Positions 43,650-52,274 of a stretch of 64,000 bases of DNA are shown here, in pieces. Within the stretch, counting starts at the first letter, position 1. The number at the start of each line of letters is the position of its first letter. This DNA is from Methanolapillus africanus (GTDB taxonomy: Archaea > Halobacteriota > Methanosarcinia > Methanosarcinales > Methanosarcinaceae), in NCBI RefSeq assembly GCF_032714475.1, contig NZ_JAWDKD010000003.1:62001-126000 (forward strand), written 5' to 3'. The position numbers and the translations under genes are program-made. The notes beneath the pieces were generated by a model that searched no databases, was not told the origin of the DNA, and saw only the letters and a list, made by a program, of their open reading frames with translations.

Positions 43650-46088
43650 TCACGGATTGTCTTTTTGCTGCTCGTTTTTAAGCCCGATCGCCCGGCATCT
43701 CCGATTCGCGCAAAATTCGATTTCTTCCTTGTCCGCTTCTTTATTTTTGAATAAATTCCATCCGCAAACATCGCATTTTTTATCCAGAACGGTCAGCCGT
43801 CCGGTTTTCGGAATTGACTGCGTATGCCCGCACTTCTTGGAGCAGGATAAAAACCGGTTATCGGACAGGCGCACCAAAACCATTTGACCGTCTTTGCATT
43901 TCGGGCACGTACCGACGGTTTCGGGCGGGTCGCAAACATCTTTTTGATCGCAGTTAAAACACGGACCAACACCGACCGCCCAGTTGTATTTTTTGCCGAC
44001 GTCCATGACGGCGACGCCGCCTTTGGGACACTTTTTGGACCGTAAAAATGTGAGCGCGCCGGTTTTCGGAACGGGATACGTCTGCGAACAATCCGGGTAA
44101 CCGACGCAGCCGACGAATCGTCCGTTGTCGGTGGTAATGAGCCGCAGCGCATTGCCGCAAACCGGACAGACGCCGACGTAATTCTTTTTGTCGCTTTCCG
44201 CCGCTTCGCTTTTGATGCTGCCGGCCAGTTTTTGAACCAAACGGTCTTTGTTGGCCGTTAAGTCGCCGTACATTGTTTTAATCAGCGTGGTTCCTTTCAA
44301 AAGGGCGTCATTCATGGTGATTTTGCCGTCTTCCACATCCTGAATCAAATTTTCGATCTGGGAGCGGATTTCGGGGCGAATCACAATCGGGACGGCCGTG
44401 TCCAAACTTTCCATCAACATGTAGCCTTTGTCCAAAATCGAAATGGTCTTGCCGGACGTTTCAAAGTAGCCGCGCTTTTTGTTTGTTTCAATGTGCGTCG
44501 GCGCCGTCGCTTTGGTTCCGATGCCGTTTTTATCCATCAGCGTCAGCAGTTCGCTTTCCATTAATTTTTTCGGCGGTGCGGTCTTTGACGACATGTTTTG
44601 GATTTTTTTGACAAACAGGACGTCGCCTTCTTCCATTTGAGGCAGCATTTTGTCCTTTTTTGTTTCGTAATCGTAAATCGACAGCCAACCGCTTGATTTT
44701 TTCATGGAGCCGGTGACGTCGAAGAGTTCGTCTTTGATTTTGATGTCCAGTTTTGTCTTTTCAAAAACGGCCGGCGGCATTAAGTTGGCGATAAAATGGC
44801 GGCAAATCAAATCGTAAACCGGATAGGCACCCGGCAAACTTACTACTTTTTCCACATCGGACTGCGTTGCGCCCCGGATCGGATAAATCGGGGGGTGGTC
44901 TTTGGCGTCTTTGGGTCCGTTTTTCGGAACGACTTTTCCGCCCGTTTCCCGAATCAGCTGTTCGATTGTTTTGGAATAAGACGGATTTTTGATCAGGTCC
45001 GACAGAATCGGCATAAATTCAAAATCCGGTGCGTACATGTTTGTTTCCGTTCTCGGATAACTGGTAAAGCCGGAGAGGTATAGCTGCTCTGCGATTTCAA
45101 GCGATTTCTCCGGACTGATGTTTAAGAATGAGGAGGCTCGTTTTAAAAATTCGGTGGTGTTCAGCGGGACCGGCGGCGCTAAGCTTTGTTCTTTCACGGA
45201 TTTTTTGTCGACGACGGCTTTTCTCTCGCCTTTAATTTGTTTGAATATCTCGTCCGCTTTTTCTTTTTCGGAAATTTGTCCGGAGCGGTGCGTTCCCTGA
45301 AACTGCGTGTCCGATTCGGCTTTTTTTGTCCGTTTTGGTTTTGTTTTCCCGTCCGCCCCGTCGGTTTCAATCATTTCGGTCGGTGTGTCTTCATTTGTAT
45401 CAAAATCGGCGAGGATTTTCCAGAAGTCTTTGGGTTTAAATTCCCGGATCGCTTTTTCCCGGTCGTAAACAAAACCGCAGGTGGGTGTTTGGCAGGGACC
45501 GATGGACAGCACTTCTTTCGTGTACGCTTTTTCGCGAACGGATAACGTCACATAACGTGTGAATGCGGCGCCCATTTTTAAATCTAAAATTTGACGGGTT
45601 TCGGCGGCCATTGCAAGGTTTGTGTCCGGCTCGCCGGGGTGGTCAAATGCTTTTTCAATTTCAGCTTTTGAAAAACTGGAATAGCGCGCCCGTTTAATCG
45701 GGGCGGTTGACACCCGTTCAGCCAGCTCTTTGGCTTCAAAGCCGATGTTTTCCCCTTCACGGTCGTAGTCGCACGCCAGAATAATCAGATGCGCGTTTTT
45801 GGATAATTTTTCAATCGCGTTTGCCAGATTTTCCTTCGTCACGAACTTTTGCGGATCGACGTCTAACAGCACGCCCGGATCGACTTCGTTCCAGCGGTTG
45901 TATTCTTCCGGATAATCGTAACCCATGATGTGGCCGGCGAGTCCCGTAATAAGCCAATCTTCGCCGTCGCGTTTGAATTTGTAAACGGCCGCCCCGTCGA
46001 CGCGGGTTTGAGAATAGCTGCCGCTGCCCAAAATTTTGGCGATTTCTTCGGCCGCTTTGTTTTTTTCGGCAAATGCAACGACAGTCAT
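43650..46088 (-). CDS. topA: DNA topoisomerase I (type IA, archaeal)
   Basis: An 812-residue type IA topoisomerase that relaxes negative supercoils. The Toprim domain is at the start (VVAFAEKNKAAEEIAKIL; LILACDYDREGENIGFEA), the active-site tyrosine is in SGFTSYPRTETNMY, and LPGAYPVYDLICRHF fits domain IV. Four zinc-ribbon-like units follow at the C-terminus: CPVCGN...CVGYPDC, CPKGG...CFNCDQKDVC, CPKCKDGQ...CSKKCG and CDVCGW...CANRRC. A lysine-rich insertion (GKTKPKRTKKAESDTQ) interrupts the core. Confidence 0.95.
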   Translation of the reverse strand: MTVVAFAEKNKAAEEIAKILGSGSYSQTRVDGAAVYKFKRDGEDWLITGLAGHIMGYDYPEEYNRWNEVDPGVLLDVDPQKFVTKENLANAIEKLSKNAHLIILACDYDREGENIGFEAKELAERVSTAPIKRARYSSFSKAEIEKAFDHPGEPDTNLAMAAETRQILDLKMGAAFTRYVTLSVREKAYTKEVLSIGPCQTPTCGFVYDREKAIREFKPKDFWKILADFDTNEDTPTEMIETDGADGKTKPKRTKKAESDTQFQGTHRSGQISEKEKADEIFKQIKGERKAVVDKKSVKEQSLAPPVPLNTTEFLKRASSFLNISPEKSLEIAEQLYLSGFTSYPRTETNMYAPDFEFMPILSDLIKNPSYSKTIEQLIRETGGKVVPKNGPKDAKDHPPIYPIRGATQSDVEKVVSLPGAYPVYDLICRHFIANLMPPAVFEKTKLDIKIKDELFDVTGSMKKSSGWLSIYDYETKKDKMLPQMEEGDVLFVKKIQNMSSKTAPPKKLMESELLTLMDKNGIGTKATAPTHIETNKKRGYFETSGKTISILDKGYMLMESLDTAVPIVIRPEIRSQIENLIQDVEDGKITMNDALLKGTTLIKTMYGDLTANKDRLVQKLAGSIKSEAAESDKKNYVGVCPVCGNALRLITTDNGRFVGCVGYPDCSQTYPVPKTGALTFLRSKKCPKGGVAVMDVGKKYNWAVGVGPCFNCDQKDVCDPPETVGTCPKCKDGQMVLVRLSDNRFLSCSKKCGHTQSIPKTGRLTVLDKKCDVCGWNLFKNKEADKEEIEFCANRRCRAIGLKNEQQKDNP

Positions 46089-46210
46089 TTTTGAAAATCC
46101 TGAATGATAAAATATTGAAGGATTAAAGCATTGATAGGTTAAAAAGGTAATTCAAGCGAGGTGAATGTAATCGTGGTCGAATGAATCCAAAAATAAGCGG
46201 CAGATGTTTT

Positions 46211-46236
46211 TGGCGCCGCCGTTCGCGCGCGTGATC
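46211..46236 (+). repeat. GC element copy M (diverged)
   Basis: Reads tggcgccgccgttcgcgcg then cgtgatccc after TTTT, between topA start and rhodanese stop. The GTTATGG part is changed to GTGATCC. Confidence 0.45.
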
Positions 46237-46313
46237 CCGATGCGGGGGCTTTCGGAAAAAAGAAAAACACATTGTGTCAATAAAAAACAAAAAAATAAAA
46301 GTAAATCAGAATC

Positions 46314-46336
46314 AATGGGTGAATCACTCACCCATT
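46314..46336. terminator. Hairpin terminator of the rhodanese gene
   Basis: Inverted repeat AATGGGTGA/TCACCCATT with loop ATCAC, directly at the end of the minus-strand rhodanese gene and overlapping its stop. Confidence 0.6.
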
Positions 46337-46656
46337 TAATAGACAATCGGCATCTTTTTAGAATTCCATCCGCTGATTCCGCCTTCAATCGAATAGATTT
46401 CGGAAAATCCGGCGTTTTCAGCCGCCGCGGCAGCTCTTCCGGCGCGCACGCCGGATTGGCAATAGAAAATCACCGGTTTGGATTTGTCCAATGCTTTGAG
46501 TTTTGTTTCAAAGTCCGGGCTGTTGAAATTCATATGGACCGAATCTTGAATGTAGCCTTGGGCGCGTTCCTGCGGTGTTCGGACATCGATAATATTGACG
46601 CTTTTTTCAGTGATCAATTTTTGAATTTCAGCCGGCGGAAGTACTTTTACAGTCAT
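46336..46656 (-). CDS. Rhodanese-like sulfurtransferase
   Basis: A 106-residue single-domain rhodanese. The active-site loop is YCQSGVRAGRA with Cys66, and INIIDVRTPQERAQGY-type sequence (NIIDVRTPQERAQGYI) is the CH2A-like region. It can carry persulfide sulfur for tRNA thiolation or cofactor synthesis. The ATG at 46656 (MTVKVL) follows AGAGGGAAAAAC; the frame upstream to 46704 is not conserved in type. Confidence 0.92.
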   Translation of the reverse strand: MTVKVLPPAEIQKLITEKSVNIIDVRTPQERAQGYIQDSVHMNFNSPDFETKLKALDKSKPVIFYCQSGVRAGRAAAAAENAGFSEIYSIEGGISGWNSKKMPIVY

Positions 46657-46864
46657 GTTTTTCCCTCTGATTGAATTGAATTTTTCTATTCTTATGAATG
46701 TCAAATATGGTTTGAATTATAGTTGATTTTATATTTGAGAACAGTTATTTTAAATAAAATTTGTATGATTTATATCATTTATAATATTATATTTTATCGT
46801 ATATTATTTTATGGGTTTTCAGTAGACAAGGGTTTATTTTTAGTTATAACAGATAGGGATAAAA

Positions 46865-47791
46865 ATGGCGGAAAACGATAAAAATGAAACGGGTTTAAAT
46901 GGTTCGGAGACGTCCGGCCTGCCGGAAAAAAATGAACCGGATGGCGGACGCGGCAAACGCAGCGATCCATCTTGCGCGTGCGCTTGTGATCCGGCGGATG
47001 ACGACGATTATTATGTGGATGAAATCATTGAGCCGCGGATTATGAAATATATCCGGATTGGCTTGATTCTGGTTTTGATTTTCAGCATTCTCATGTTTGT
47101 TTACCGCTACATTGTCGGATTTGGCGATGAGCTGACTCTGGACGAGTATATCGAAAACGAATTTTTCTTCATGTTCTTCACGGTGGCGACGCTGGTTTAT
47201 TTGTCTCTGCCGACTTTTGTTCAGAAAAAGATGAATTTCGTTGCCGACCCATGGCTGGTCATTGCGATTGTTTTGTTTATTTTCGCCGGTTCGTTTTTGG
47301 GGCAAGGGCTCGGGTTTTTCGAACGCTTCGCCTGGTGGGACATGATGCTTCACGTCATTTCCGGTGTGATTCTCGGATTGATCGCCTTTGCGCTCACGTC
47401 GGCGCTGAATGATTCTAAAAACTGCGGTTTTCATTTGAATCCGTTTTACGTGGCCATTTTCTCTTTTACGTTTGCGGTTGCCGTCGGCGCATTGTGGGAA
47501 ATTGTGGAATATTCGTTCGATTGGTTTTTGGGAACCACGATGCAGTGCTGGGATCAAGATCCTTCGCTTTACATGACGGGAAAAATTTACCAAGGGGCCG
47601 GCCTCATTGACACGATGGAAGATTTGATTGTGGATGCTATCGGCGCTTTTTTTGTTTCAGCGATCGGTTATTTCTACTTGATCCGCGGCAAACCGTTCAT
47701 GGAAGGAAAGCGGTTGAGAAATACGGAAAATGAAACGGAAATCAAAGAGAAGAAATACGGTTCCAGACCTGAAAAATCTTCTAAAAAATGA
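46865..47791 (+). CDS. DUF2238/YjdF-like membrane protein
   Basis: A 308-residue membrane protein. An acidic N-terminal region with CACACD (residues about 38-43) precedes six or so hydrophobic helices. The motifs WWDMMLHVISGVILGLIAF (about 158-176), GALWEIVEYSFDW (about 210-222) and LIDTMEDLIVDAIGAFFVS (about 252-270) match DUF2238-type proteins, whose function is unknown. The tail is lysine-rich and cytoplasmic. It ends with a hairpin and a 26-base T-run. Confidence 0.8.
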   Translation: MAENDKNETGLNGSETSGLPEKNEPDGGRGKRSDPSCACACDPADDDDYYVDEIIEPRIMKYIRIGLILVLIFSILMFVYRYIVGFGDELTLDEYIENEFFFMFFTVATLVYLSLPTFVQKKMNFVADPWLVIAIVLFIFAGSFLGQGLGFFERFAWWDMMLHVISGVILGLIAFALTSALNDSKNCGFHLNPFYVAIFSFTFAVAVGALWEIVEYSFDWFLGTTMQCWDQDPSLYMTGKIYQGAGLIDTMEDLIVDAIGAFFVSAIGYFYLIRGKPFMEGKRLRNTENETEIKEKKYGSRPEKSSKK

Positions 47792-47843
47792 TTGGAAAAC
47801 ATTTTTTCCAATTATCATTTTTTTTTTTTTTTTTTTTTTTTTT
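47791..47843 (+). terminator. Hairpin plus 26-T terminator
   Basis: ATTGGAAAA/TTTTCCAAT with a short loop, then an uninterrupted run of 26 T (47818-47843), immediately after the membrane protein stop. Confidence 0.8.
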
Positions 47844-47850
47844 CATTTTT

Positions 47851-47883
47851 GGCGATCGGCATGCGCGCGCGTCACGGCATACA
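47851..47883 (+). repeat. GC element copy N
   Basis: Reads ggcgatcggcatgcgcgcg then cgtcacggcataca, right after the T-run. It points to the hairpin of array 6, 208 bases away with a two-hairpin element between. Confidence 0.75.
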
Positions 47884-47957
47884 TTTTTGTTTGCGTTTTT
47901 GAAAAGCAGAAGGTCGTTTTTTTAAATTTCAAGTAAATCAGCCCGTAAAATCAACCG

Positions 47958-48046
47958 AAAAATTCCGTCGCTGTGCTCGGAATTTTTCAAAGGCGGTGGG
48001 TGTCTATTTCTGTAAGTTTGCTTCGCAAACGGCTCCCTTCGGTCGC
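47958..48046 (+). repeat. Two-hairpin element, copy 3
   Basis: AAAAATTCCGTCGCTGTGC, GGAATTTTTCAAAGGCGG, then GTTTGCTTCGCAAACGGCTC and CTTCGGTCGC. In the second hairpin both arms changed together (GTTTGC/GCAAAC against GTTCGC/GCGAAC in the other copies), which argues that the fold is kept. Confidence 0.8.
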
Positions 48047-48090
48047 GGAAAGTTTGATTTTGCTTGTTCCAACTTCCCAAACAAACCATC

Positions 48091-48126
48091 CCGTAAAATC
48101 AAACGCGATAGCGTTTGTATTTTACG
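48091..48126. repeat. Array-associated hairpin, copy 6 left
   Basis: Inverted repeat CCGTAAAATCAAACGC against GCGTTTGTATTTTACGG, with one bulged base and loop GATA. Outer flank AAACCATC on the left, ATATCGCTG on the array side. Confidence 0.8.
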
Positions 48127-48149
48127 GATATCGCTGAACGGATACAATT

Positions 48150-48290
48150 CGGATAGCGAACAGCAGGTGCAAATCGGATCAGGAAATATGTGTATTGTTA
48201 GAAACAATAAATTCAAACTGAAATCTAAAAATAGTTCACTGCAGATGCAGTTGGAATTTAAAAATAGTTAACTGCAGGTGCAATACAGTA
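48150..48290. repeat. Tandem array 6 (short)
   Basis: Three to four units: a first part with tgtgtattgttagaaac and then units ctgaaatctaaaaatagt and aactgcaggtgcaat of the array 1 type. Confidence 0.75.
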
Positions 48291-48347
48291 TCTCAAAAAA
48301 TGGGGTAGCTGCTCCCAATTTCATCTTATTTTGACAGCAATCCGCCA

Positions 48348-48396
48348 AGTTCCGCCCTCTTCACGCCTTCGGCGTTCAGAGGTCTGAACTTGCGGG
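48348..48396. repeat. Array-associated hairpin, copy 6 right (imperfect, inverted)
   Basis: ccgccaagttc...cacgcc / ggcgtt...gaacttgcgg, with loop around TTC. The outer flank is GGGAT as in the right hairpin of copy 1, so array 6 also lies between two outward-facing hairpins. Confidence 0.55.
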
Positions 48397-48440
48397 ATAA
48401 CATTCGGAACAGGTGCCACGCGGCTGCAATTTGTGCGCTG

Positions 48441-48465
48441 TGCCGGCGCGCGCGATATGGCACCA
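48441..48465 (+). repeat. GC element copy O
   Basis: Reads tgccggcgcgcgcgatatgg then cacca, downstream of the TIM-barrel gene on the opposite strand. It points away from the array 6 right hairpin, the one exception to the polarity rule. Confidence 0.6.
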
Positions 48466-48550
48466 ACTTTCATAAATTGCCAAACTTCATCTCCTGCTTT
48501 AAAATAAAAACAAAATTGATCGAAATGAAAATGAAAAATAAAAAAGAATA

Positions 48551-49402
48551 TTACATTTCTTCATACGTCTTTTTCAAAAGAAGCGCGTCGGCTTCGATGT
48601 TCGGGCTTTCGCAAATGATGGTTCCGGCGGCGCCGAATTCTTTAAACACTTTCATCAGATCACGGTAATTCATGTCCGATTCGTCCAAAAAGAGGTGGTT
48701 GCGCTCTCCTTTGGCGGTGTATTCGATGCCTGAAATGTGGCAGTGCATGGTGAGGAGGCCGTCTTTTCCGAGTTCGTTTTCGATTTTCTCAAAAACGGCG
48801 GTGAATTCTTCGTAAGTATTGTGTTTTCCGTCGCGGGCGTGGATGTGTGAAAAGTCGAAGCACGGCAAAACGCCATCCAGTCCGGCCGACATGGAAATCA
48901 GTTCATCGTAATCTCCGAATTGCGTGGCTTTGCCGGTGGTTTCCGGGCGCAGAACGGCCGGAATGCCTTCATCGTCCAAACGGGCGCGCAGCTCTTTGAG
49001 CAGATTGAAAACGCGGTCATAGACGATTTTTTTATCGTCTTTGAGGTAAAAAGCCGGGTGGAAGACGATGTTTTGCGCCGAACACAGGTTTCCGACGCGT
49101 GCGGATTCATAAATCCGCTCAACGCTGGCGGTCAATTTGTCGGCTTCAACGGCGTTTAAATTAATATAATATGGACCGTGAACGCTGAGCGCCACGCTAT
49201 TTTCTTGGGCGGTTGCGCTGACGTCGGCGGCGGTTTTGTCGCTCATCCGGACGCCGTGAACGAACTCCAGTTCCATGCAGTCCAATCCCAAGGCACGCAC
49301 TTGCTTTATGCCGGAAATCGTATCCGTTTTTTTGGAACTGATGGGAACGCCGGCGGTTCCGAACAGTAATTTGTCGTATTTTTTGGCTTTCGCTGCGGTC
49401 AT
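48551..49402 (-). CDS. TIM-barrel (endonuclease IV / sugar isomerase type) protein
   Basis: A 283-residue AP endonuclease 2-like barrel. Motifs are KLLFGTAGVPIS at the start, LDCMELEFVHGVRMS near residue 40, LSVHGPYYINLNA near 70, IVFHPAFYL near 110, VLRPETTGKATQFGD near 145, CFDFSHIHARDG near 180 and TMHCHISGIEY near 215. The histidines, glutamate and aspartate form a three-metal type site, so activity is likely. It may repair abasic DNA or act on a sugar. It shares a transcript with the upstream 113-residue gene (23 bases apart). Confidence 0.85.
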   Translation of the reverse strand: MTAAKAKKYDKLLFGTAGVPISSKKTDTISGIKQVRALGLDCMELEFVHGVRMSDKTAADVSATAQENSVALSVHGPYYINLNAVEADKLTASVERIYESARVGNLCSAQNIVFHPAFYLKDDKKIVYDRVFNLLKELRARLDDEGIPAVLRPETTGKATQFGDYDELISMSAGLDGVLPCFDFSHIHARDGKHNTYEEFTAVFEKIENELGKDGLLTMHCHISGIEYTAKGERNHLFLDESDMNYRDLMKVFKEFGAAGTIICESPNIEADALLLKKTYEEM

Positions 49403-49425
49403 AATTGTTCTCTCGTCTGTGATTG

Positions 49426-49767
49426 TTACCGGCGGTCAACGATACCGAGGTGCCGGACGATTTCTTTTCTTTTTTCCGGCGACACTTTCTCTTCGACCAA
49501 ATCAAAAAAACTGTCGCGGTCGTCGTCATCCAAACTCATGACTTCTTCTTGGTTCGCCAAAACCAGGTCGGCCAAATAAGAAACTTCTTCGGGGTCCAGC
49601 CGGTCAAGCCGTTCCCGGAAATCGTCGGCGTCCTCCGCAAACCGGTGGGAAATCGGCCGGAGAATAAACGGGAATTCATGGCCGGCGCCTGAGTCGGCGT
49701 TTCCGCCGGTTTCCGGGGCAAGTTTGTGAAAAATCTGGCGGTCAAGATCCGAAAATTTGCGTCCCAT
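49426..49767 (-). CDS. Hypothetical small acidic protein
   Basis: A 113-residue acidic, helical protein not recognised by me. It has a start MGRKFSDLDRQIFHKLAPE and later RERLDRLDPEEVSYLADLV, with a tail EKRKEIVRHLGIV that reads like a short helical hairpin. It has no cysteines and no membrane segment. It lies directly upstream of the TIM-barrel gene on the same strand, so the two are probably co-expressed. Confidence 0.7.
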   Translation of the reverse strand: MGRKFSDLDRQIFHKLAPETGGNADSGAGHEFPFILRPISHRFAEDADDFRERLDRLDPEEVSYLADLVLANQEEVMSLDDDDRDSFFDLVEEKVSPEKRKEIVRHLGIVDRR

Positions 49768-49869
49768 GTTGTGTCTCCGATATTTTTATAGATTGGTTGT
49801 TATTTTTCAGGGGAATTCTTCTATTTAATAATTGCTTTTTAACAATTGCTTTTTAATCTTTACTTTTAA

Positions 49870-50361
49870 TCACTGCTTTTTATTTTGAATTCGCCCTTTT
49901 TTGTCAATTTCGCCCTTGTAAATCCGGGTTGACGAGATCGGAATTTCGTCGTCGGCCATTACGAATTTCACTTCGCAAATTTGAATTTCCCGGAGGCCGT
50001 TTTCTTTTCGGATTTGATTGATTTTTTCGGCGCCTTTGCGTGTTTCCGGCGACACGACGATATAATCATAATCTCCGGCGGCGGCCGGACCGATGGGGTC
50101 GTCTATTTTTGAAATGAAACAGCAATCTTTCGGCAGATTGTATTTTTCAATCAGACAGGATGTGTATTTTTCAAGTTCGTGTTTCCGGGCGGCATAATCC
50201 GAAACGGCGTGATTCTTTTTTCCGGCCATTTCGTCCGATGTGAGTCCGATGTGAACAAGACCGCCGCCCGACTCTTTTAAAATTAAAAAAGCTTTGTCTA
50301 TCAATCGGGAGTGGCCGGCGTGGAGGTACTCAAATGTTCCGCCCAAAACAACTTTGACCAT
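49870..50361 (-). CDS. coaD: Archaeal phosphopantetheine adenylyltransferase
   Basis: A 163-residue nucleotidyltransferase that makes dephospho-CoA from phosphopantetheine and ATP. The nucleotidyltransferase motifs are GGTFEYLHAGHSRLIDKAF at the start (TxxHxGH type) and ISSTRIYKGEI near the end; DYIVVSPETRKGAEKIN is typical of the archaeal/eukaryal group. The start ATG at 50361 fits. It is monocistronic. Confidence 0.93.
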   Translation of the reverse strand: MVKVVLGGTFEYLHAGHSRLIDKAFLILKESGGGLVHIGLTSDEMAGKKNHAVSDYAARKHELEKYTSCLIEKYNLPKDCCFISKIDDPIGPAAAGDYDYIVVSPETRKGAEKINQIRKENGLREIQICEVKFVMADDEIPISSTRIYKGEIDKKGRIQNKKQ

Positions 50362-50730
50362 GAACCGAAAACGATGCGGGTATTAAATAATCTTTTGCTT
50401 TCCCTTTCCTTTTTTGCTTTTTATTTTCTCCTTTCCTTTCTCTTTCCTTTTTTGTTTGGTTGGTTTTTTTCTTGATATTCATTTTTTGACTTTAATATTT
50501 TTGAAATAAATCTGAATCAGGATTATTAAAAAAGGCAGATATAGACGTTGATTTTTTTAGCGTTTGTCCTTTTAGGCGGGAACTTTTGGATTACTTTCAC
50601 TGCGCTCACTTGAACTATTTATAAGGAGTCGGCGTTTTAGGGGGTAACGAATGCACCCGGTGAATGAATGACTTCGTTTAACATAATTAATTAAAGAATA
50701 AAACTGTGCATCTATCAGGAGAATTGAATT
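50362..50730. promoter_or_regulatory. coaD-radA divergent promoter region
   Basis: About 370 bases. A T/C-rich part near 50395-50480 lies next to coaD. TATTTATAAGG at 50616 is TATA-like for radA, with CAGGAGA (50718) as ribosome binding site. TTACTTTCACTG at 50591 is also found upstream of hemA at 18091. No gene is seen. Confidence 0.45.
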
Positions 50731-51708
50731 ATGACAGAAATGCTTTTGGAAGACTTGCCCGGCGTCGGTCCGGCAACGGCTGAAAAATTAAAAGAAGCGG
50801 GATTTGCGACGATTGAGGCGATTGCGGTCGCGTCTCCGGCCGAGCTTGGAACTTCGGCCGACATCGGCGAAGCGACGGCCGCCAAGATTATTGCGGCGGC
50901 ACGGCAGGCGGCCGACATCGGCGGTTTTGAAACCGGCGACATGGTTTTTGAACGGCGCCTGCACATCGGACGCATTAAAACCGGCTGTTCCGAATTCGAC
51001 GAATTGATGGGCGGCGGCATTGAAAGCCAGTCCATTACGGAAATTTACGGGGAATTCGGTTCCGGAAAAACACAAGTCGCCCACCAGCTGGCGGTCAATG
51101 TTCAGCTCCCGGAAGAATACGGGGGTCTTGACGGCTCTGTCATCATCATCGACACGGAAAACACGTTCCGCCCTGACCGGATTAAGCAAATGGTCGAAGG
51201 CCGCGCCAACGAACTCGGCTTGGAACTCGACGCCGACGAAATTCTGAAAAATATTCACGTTGCTCGTGCTTACAACTCCAACCACCAAATTCTGTTGGTT
51301 GACTCTGCCCTTGATTTGGCGAACGAACTCAAAGATTCCGGACGTCCGGTTCGTCTGTTGATCGTCGACTCCTTGACCGCGCACTTCCGCGCCGAATACA
51401 TCGGCCGCGGCACGCTGGCCGACCGCCAGCAAAAATTAAACAAACACCTGCACGGCCTTCAACGCTTTGCGAATTTGAACAACGCGGTCGTTTTGGTCAC
51501 GAACCAAGTCATGTCCAAGCCCGACGTCTTTTTCGGCGACCCAACAAAACCGATCGGTGGCCACATTTTGGGACACACGGCGACATTCCGCCTGTACATC
51601 CGTAAATCCAAAGGCGACAAACGCGTCGTTAAGTTAATTGACTCCCCGAACCTGCCGGAAGGCGAAGCCGTCCTTTCCGTGACAAAAGACGGTGTGGTCG
51701 ACGCATAA
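50731..51708 (+). CDS. radA: DNA repair and recombination protein RadA
   Basis: A 325-residue archaeal RadA recombinase (RecA/Rad51 family). The N-terminal HhH domain has LEDLPGVGPATAEKLKEAGF; the Walker A motif is GEFGSGKTQ (107-115); VRLLIVDSLTAHFRAE is the Walker B region; the L2 region VLVTNQVMSKPDVFFGD is intact. It forms filaments on single-stranded DNA for strand exchange. ATG follows CAGGAGAATTGAATT. Confidence 0.97.
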   Translation: MTEMLLEDLPGVGPATAEKLKEAGFATIEAIAVASPAELGTSADIGEATAAKIIAAARQAADIGGFETGDMVFERRLHIGRIKTGCSEFDELMGGGIESQSITEIYGEFGSGKTQVAHQLAVNVQLPEEYGGLDGSVIIIDTENTFRPDRIKQMVEGRANELGLELDADEILKNIHVARAYNSNHQILLVDSALDLANELKDSGRPVRLLIVDSLTAHFRAEYIGRGTLADRQQKLNKHLHGLQRFANLNNAVVLVTNQVMSKPDVFFGDPTKPIGGHILGHTATFRLYIRKSKGDKRVVKLIDSPNLPEGEAVLSVTKDGVVDA

Positions 51709-51738
51709 TTTGTTTGAATCTTATTTTTTCTCCATCGG

Positions 51739-51769
51739 CGAAAGTAACAAAATCATTTTGTTACTTTCG
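51739..51769 (+). terminator. Hairpin terminator of radA
   Basis: Near-perfect palindrome CGAAAGTAACAAAAT/TTTTGTTACTTTCG with loop CA, 31 bases after the radA stop. Confidence 0.7.
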
Positions 51770-51900
51770 TTCCATCACCCTTGATTTTCTGTTTTTTTGT
51801 TTTCATTCTTTATTCGATCTGCTTTTTTCAACTCGGTCTCATTGAGCCGTCCGTTCTTTTTTGTTTGTTTTCTCTTTCCTTCCTTCTCATTTTTAGGATT

Positions 51901-51937
51901 CCGATTAAACAGACGCGAAACGCGTCTGTTTAATCGG
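51901..51937. repeat. Array-associated hairpin, copy 7 (inverted)
   Basis: Perfect inverted repeat CCGATTAAACAGACGCG and complement with loop AAA. Its GGATGG outer flank faces the array, opposite to the other six copies. Confidence 0.85.
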
Positions 51938-52011
51938 GATGGCTTACACGATTCATCAAAAATGAGGGGCAGTTTCTTTTTTGTGGTGGCTGCGCTGCGA
52001 AATAACTGAAA

Positions 52012-52150
52012 ATACACCTGTTGCTTGTTCCAATAACAGCAACCGTTTCCAACAATACACCGGTTACTTGTTCCGATAACCGCAACTGTTTCCAACAATA
52101 CACCGGTTACTTGTTCCGATAACCGCAACTGTTTCCAACAATACACCTGT
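52012..52150. repeat. Tandem array 7, 43-bp units
   Basis: Three units of aacaatacaccggttacttg then ttccgataaccgcaactg and tttcc, two of them virtually identical. No GC element is next to this unit. Confidence 0.85.
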
Positions 52151-52274
52151 TGCTTCCCTCCAACTGCATCGTCTGTCTCTATTTTTGCAGGCAAAACCTG
52201 CAAAAACAGTCCGTTGTCGTTCTTTTAAAATTTTATAAAAAGTCATCCTCATCTTTTATATAATTCAAAATCCA

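Noticed and set aside
43516..43887. Plus-strand frame after thioredoxin
   Set aside because: It lies over the topA zinc-ribbon end on the opposite strand and shows no family pattern.
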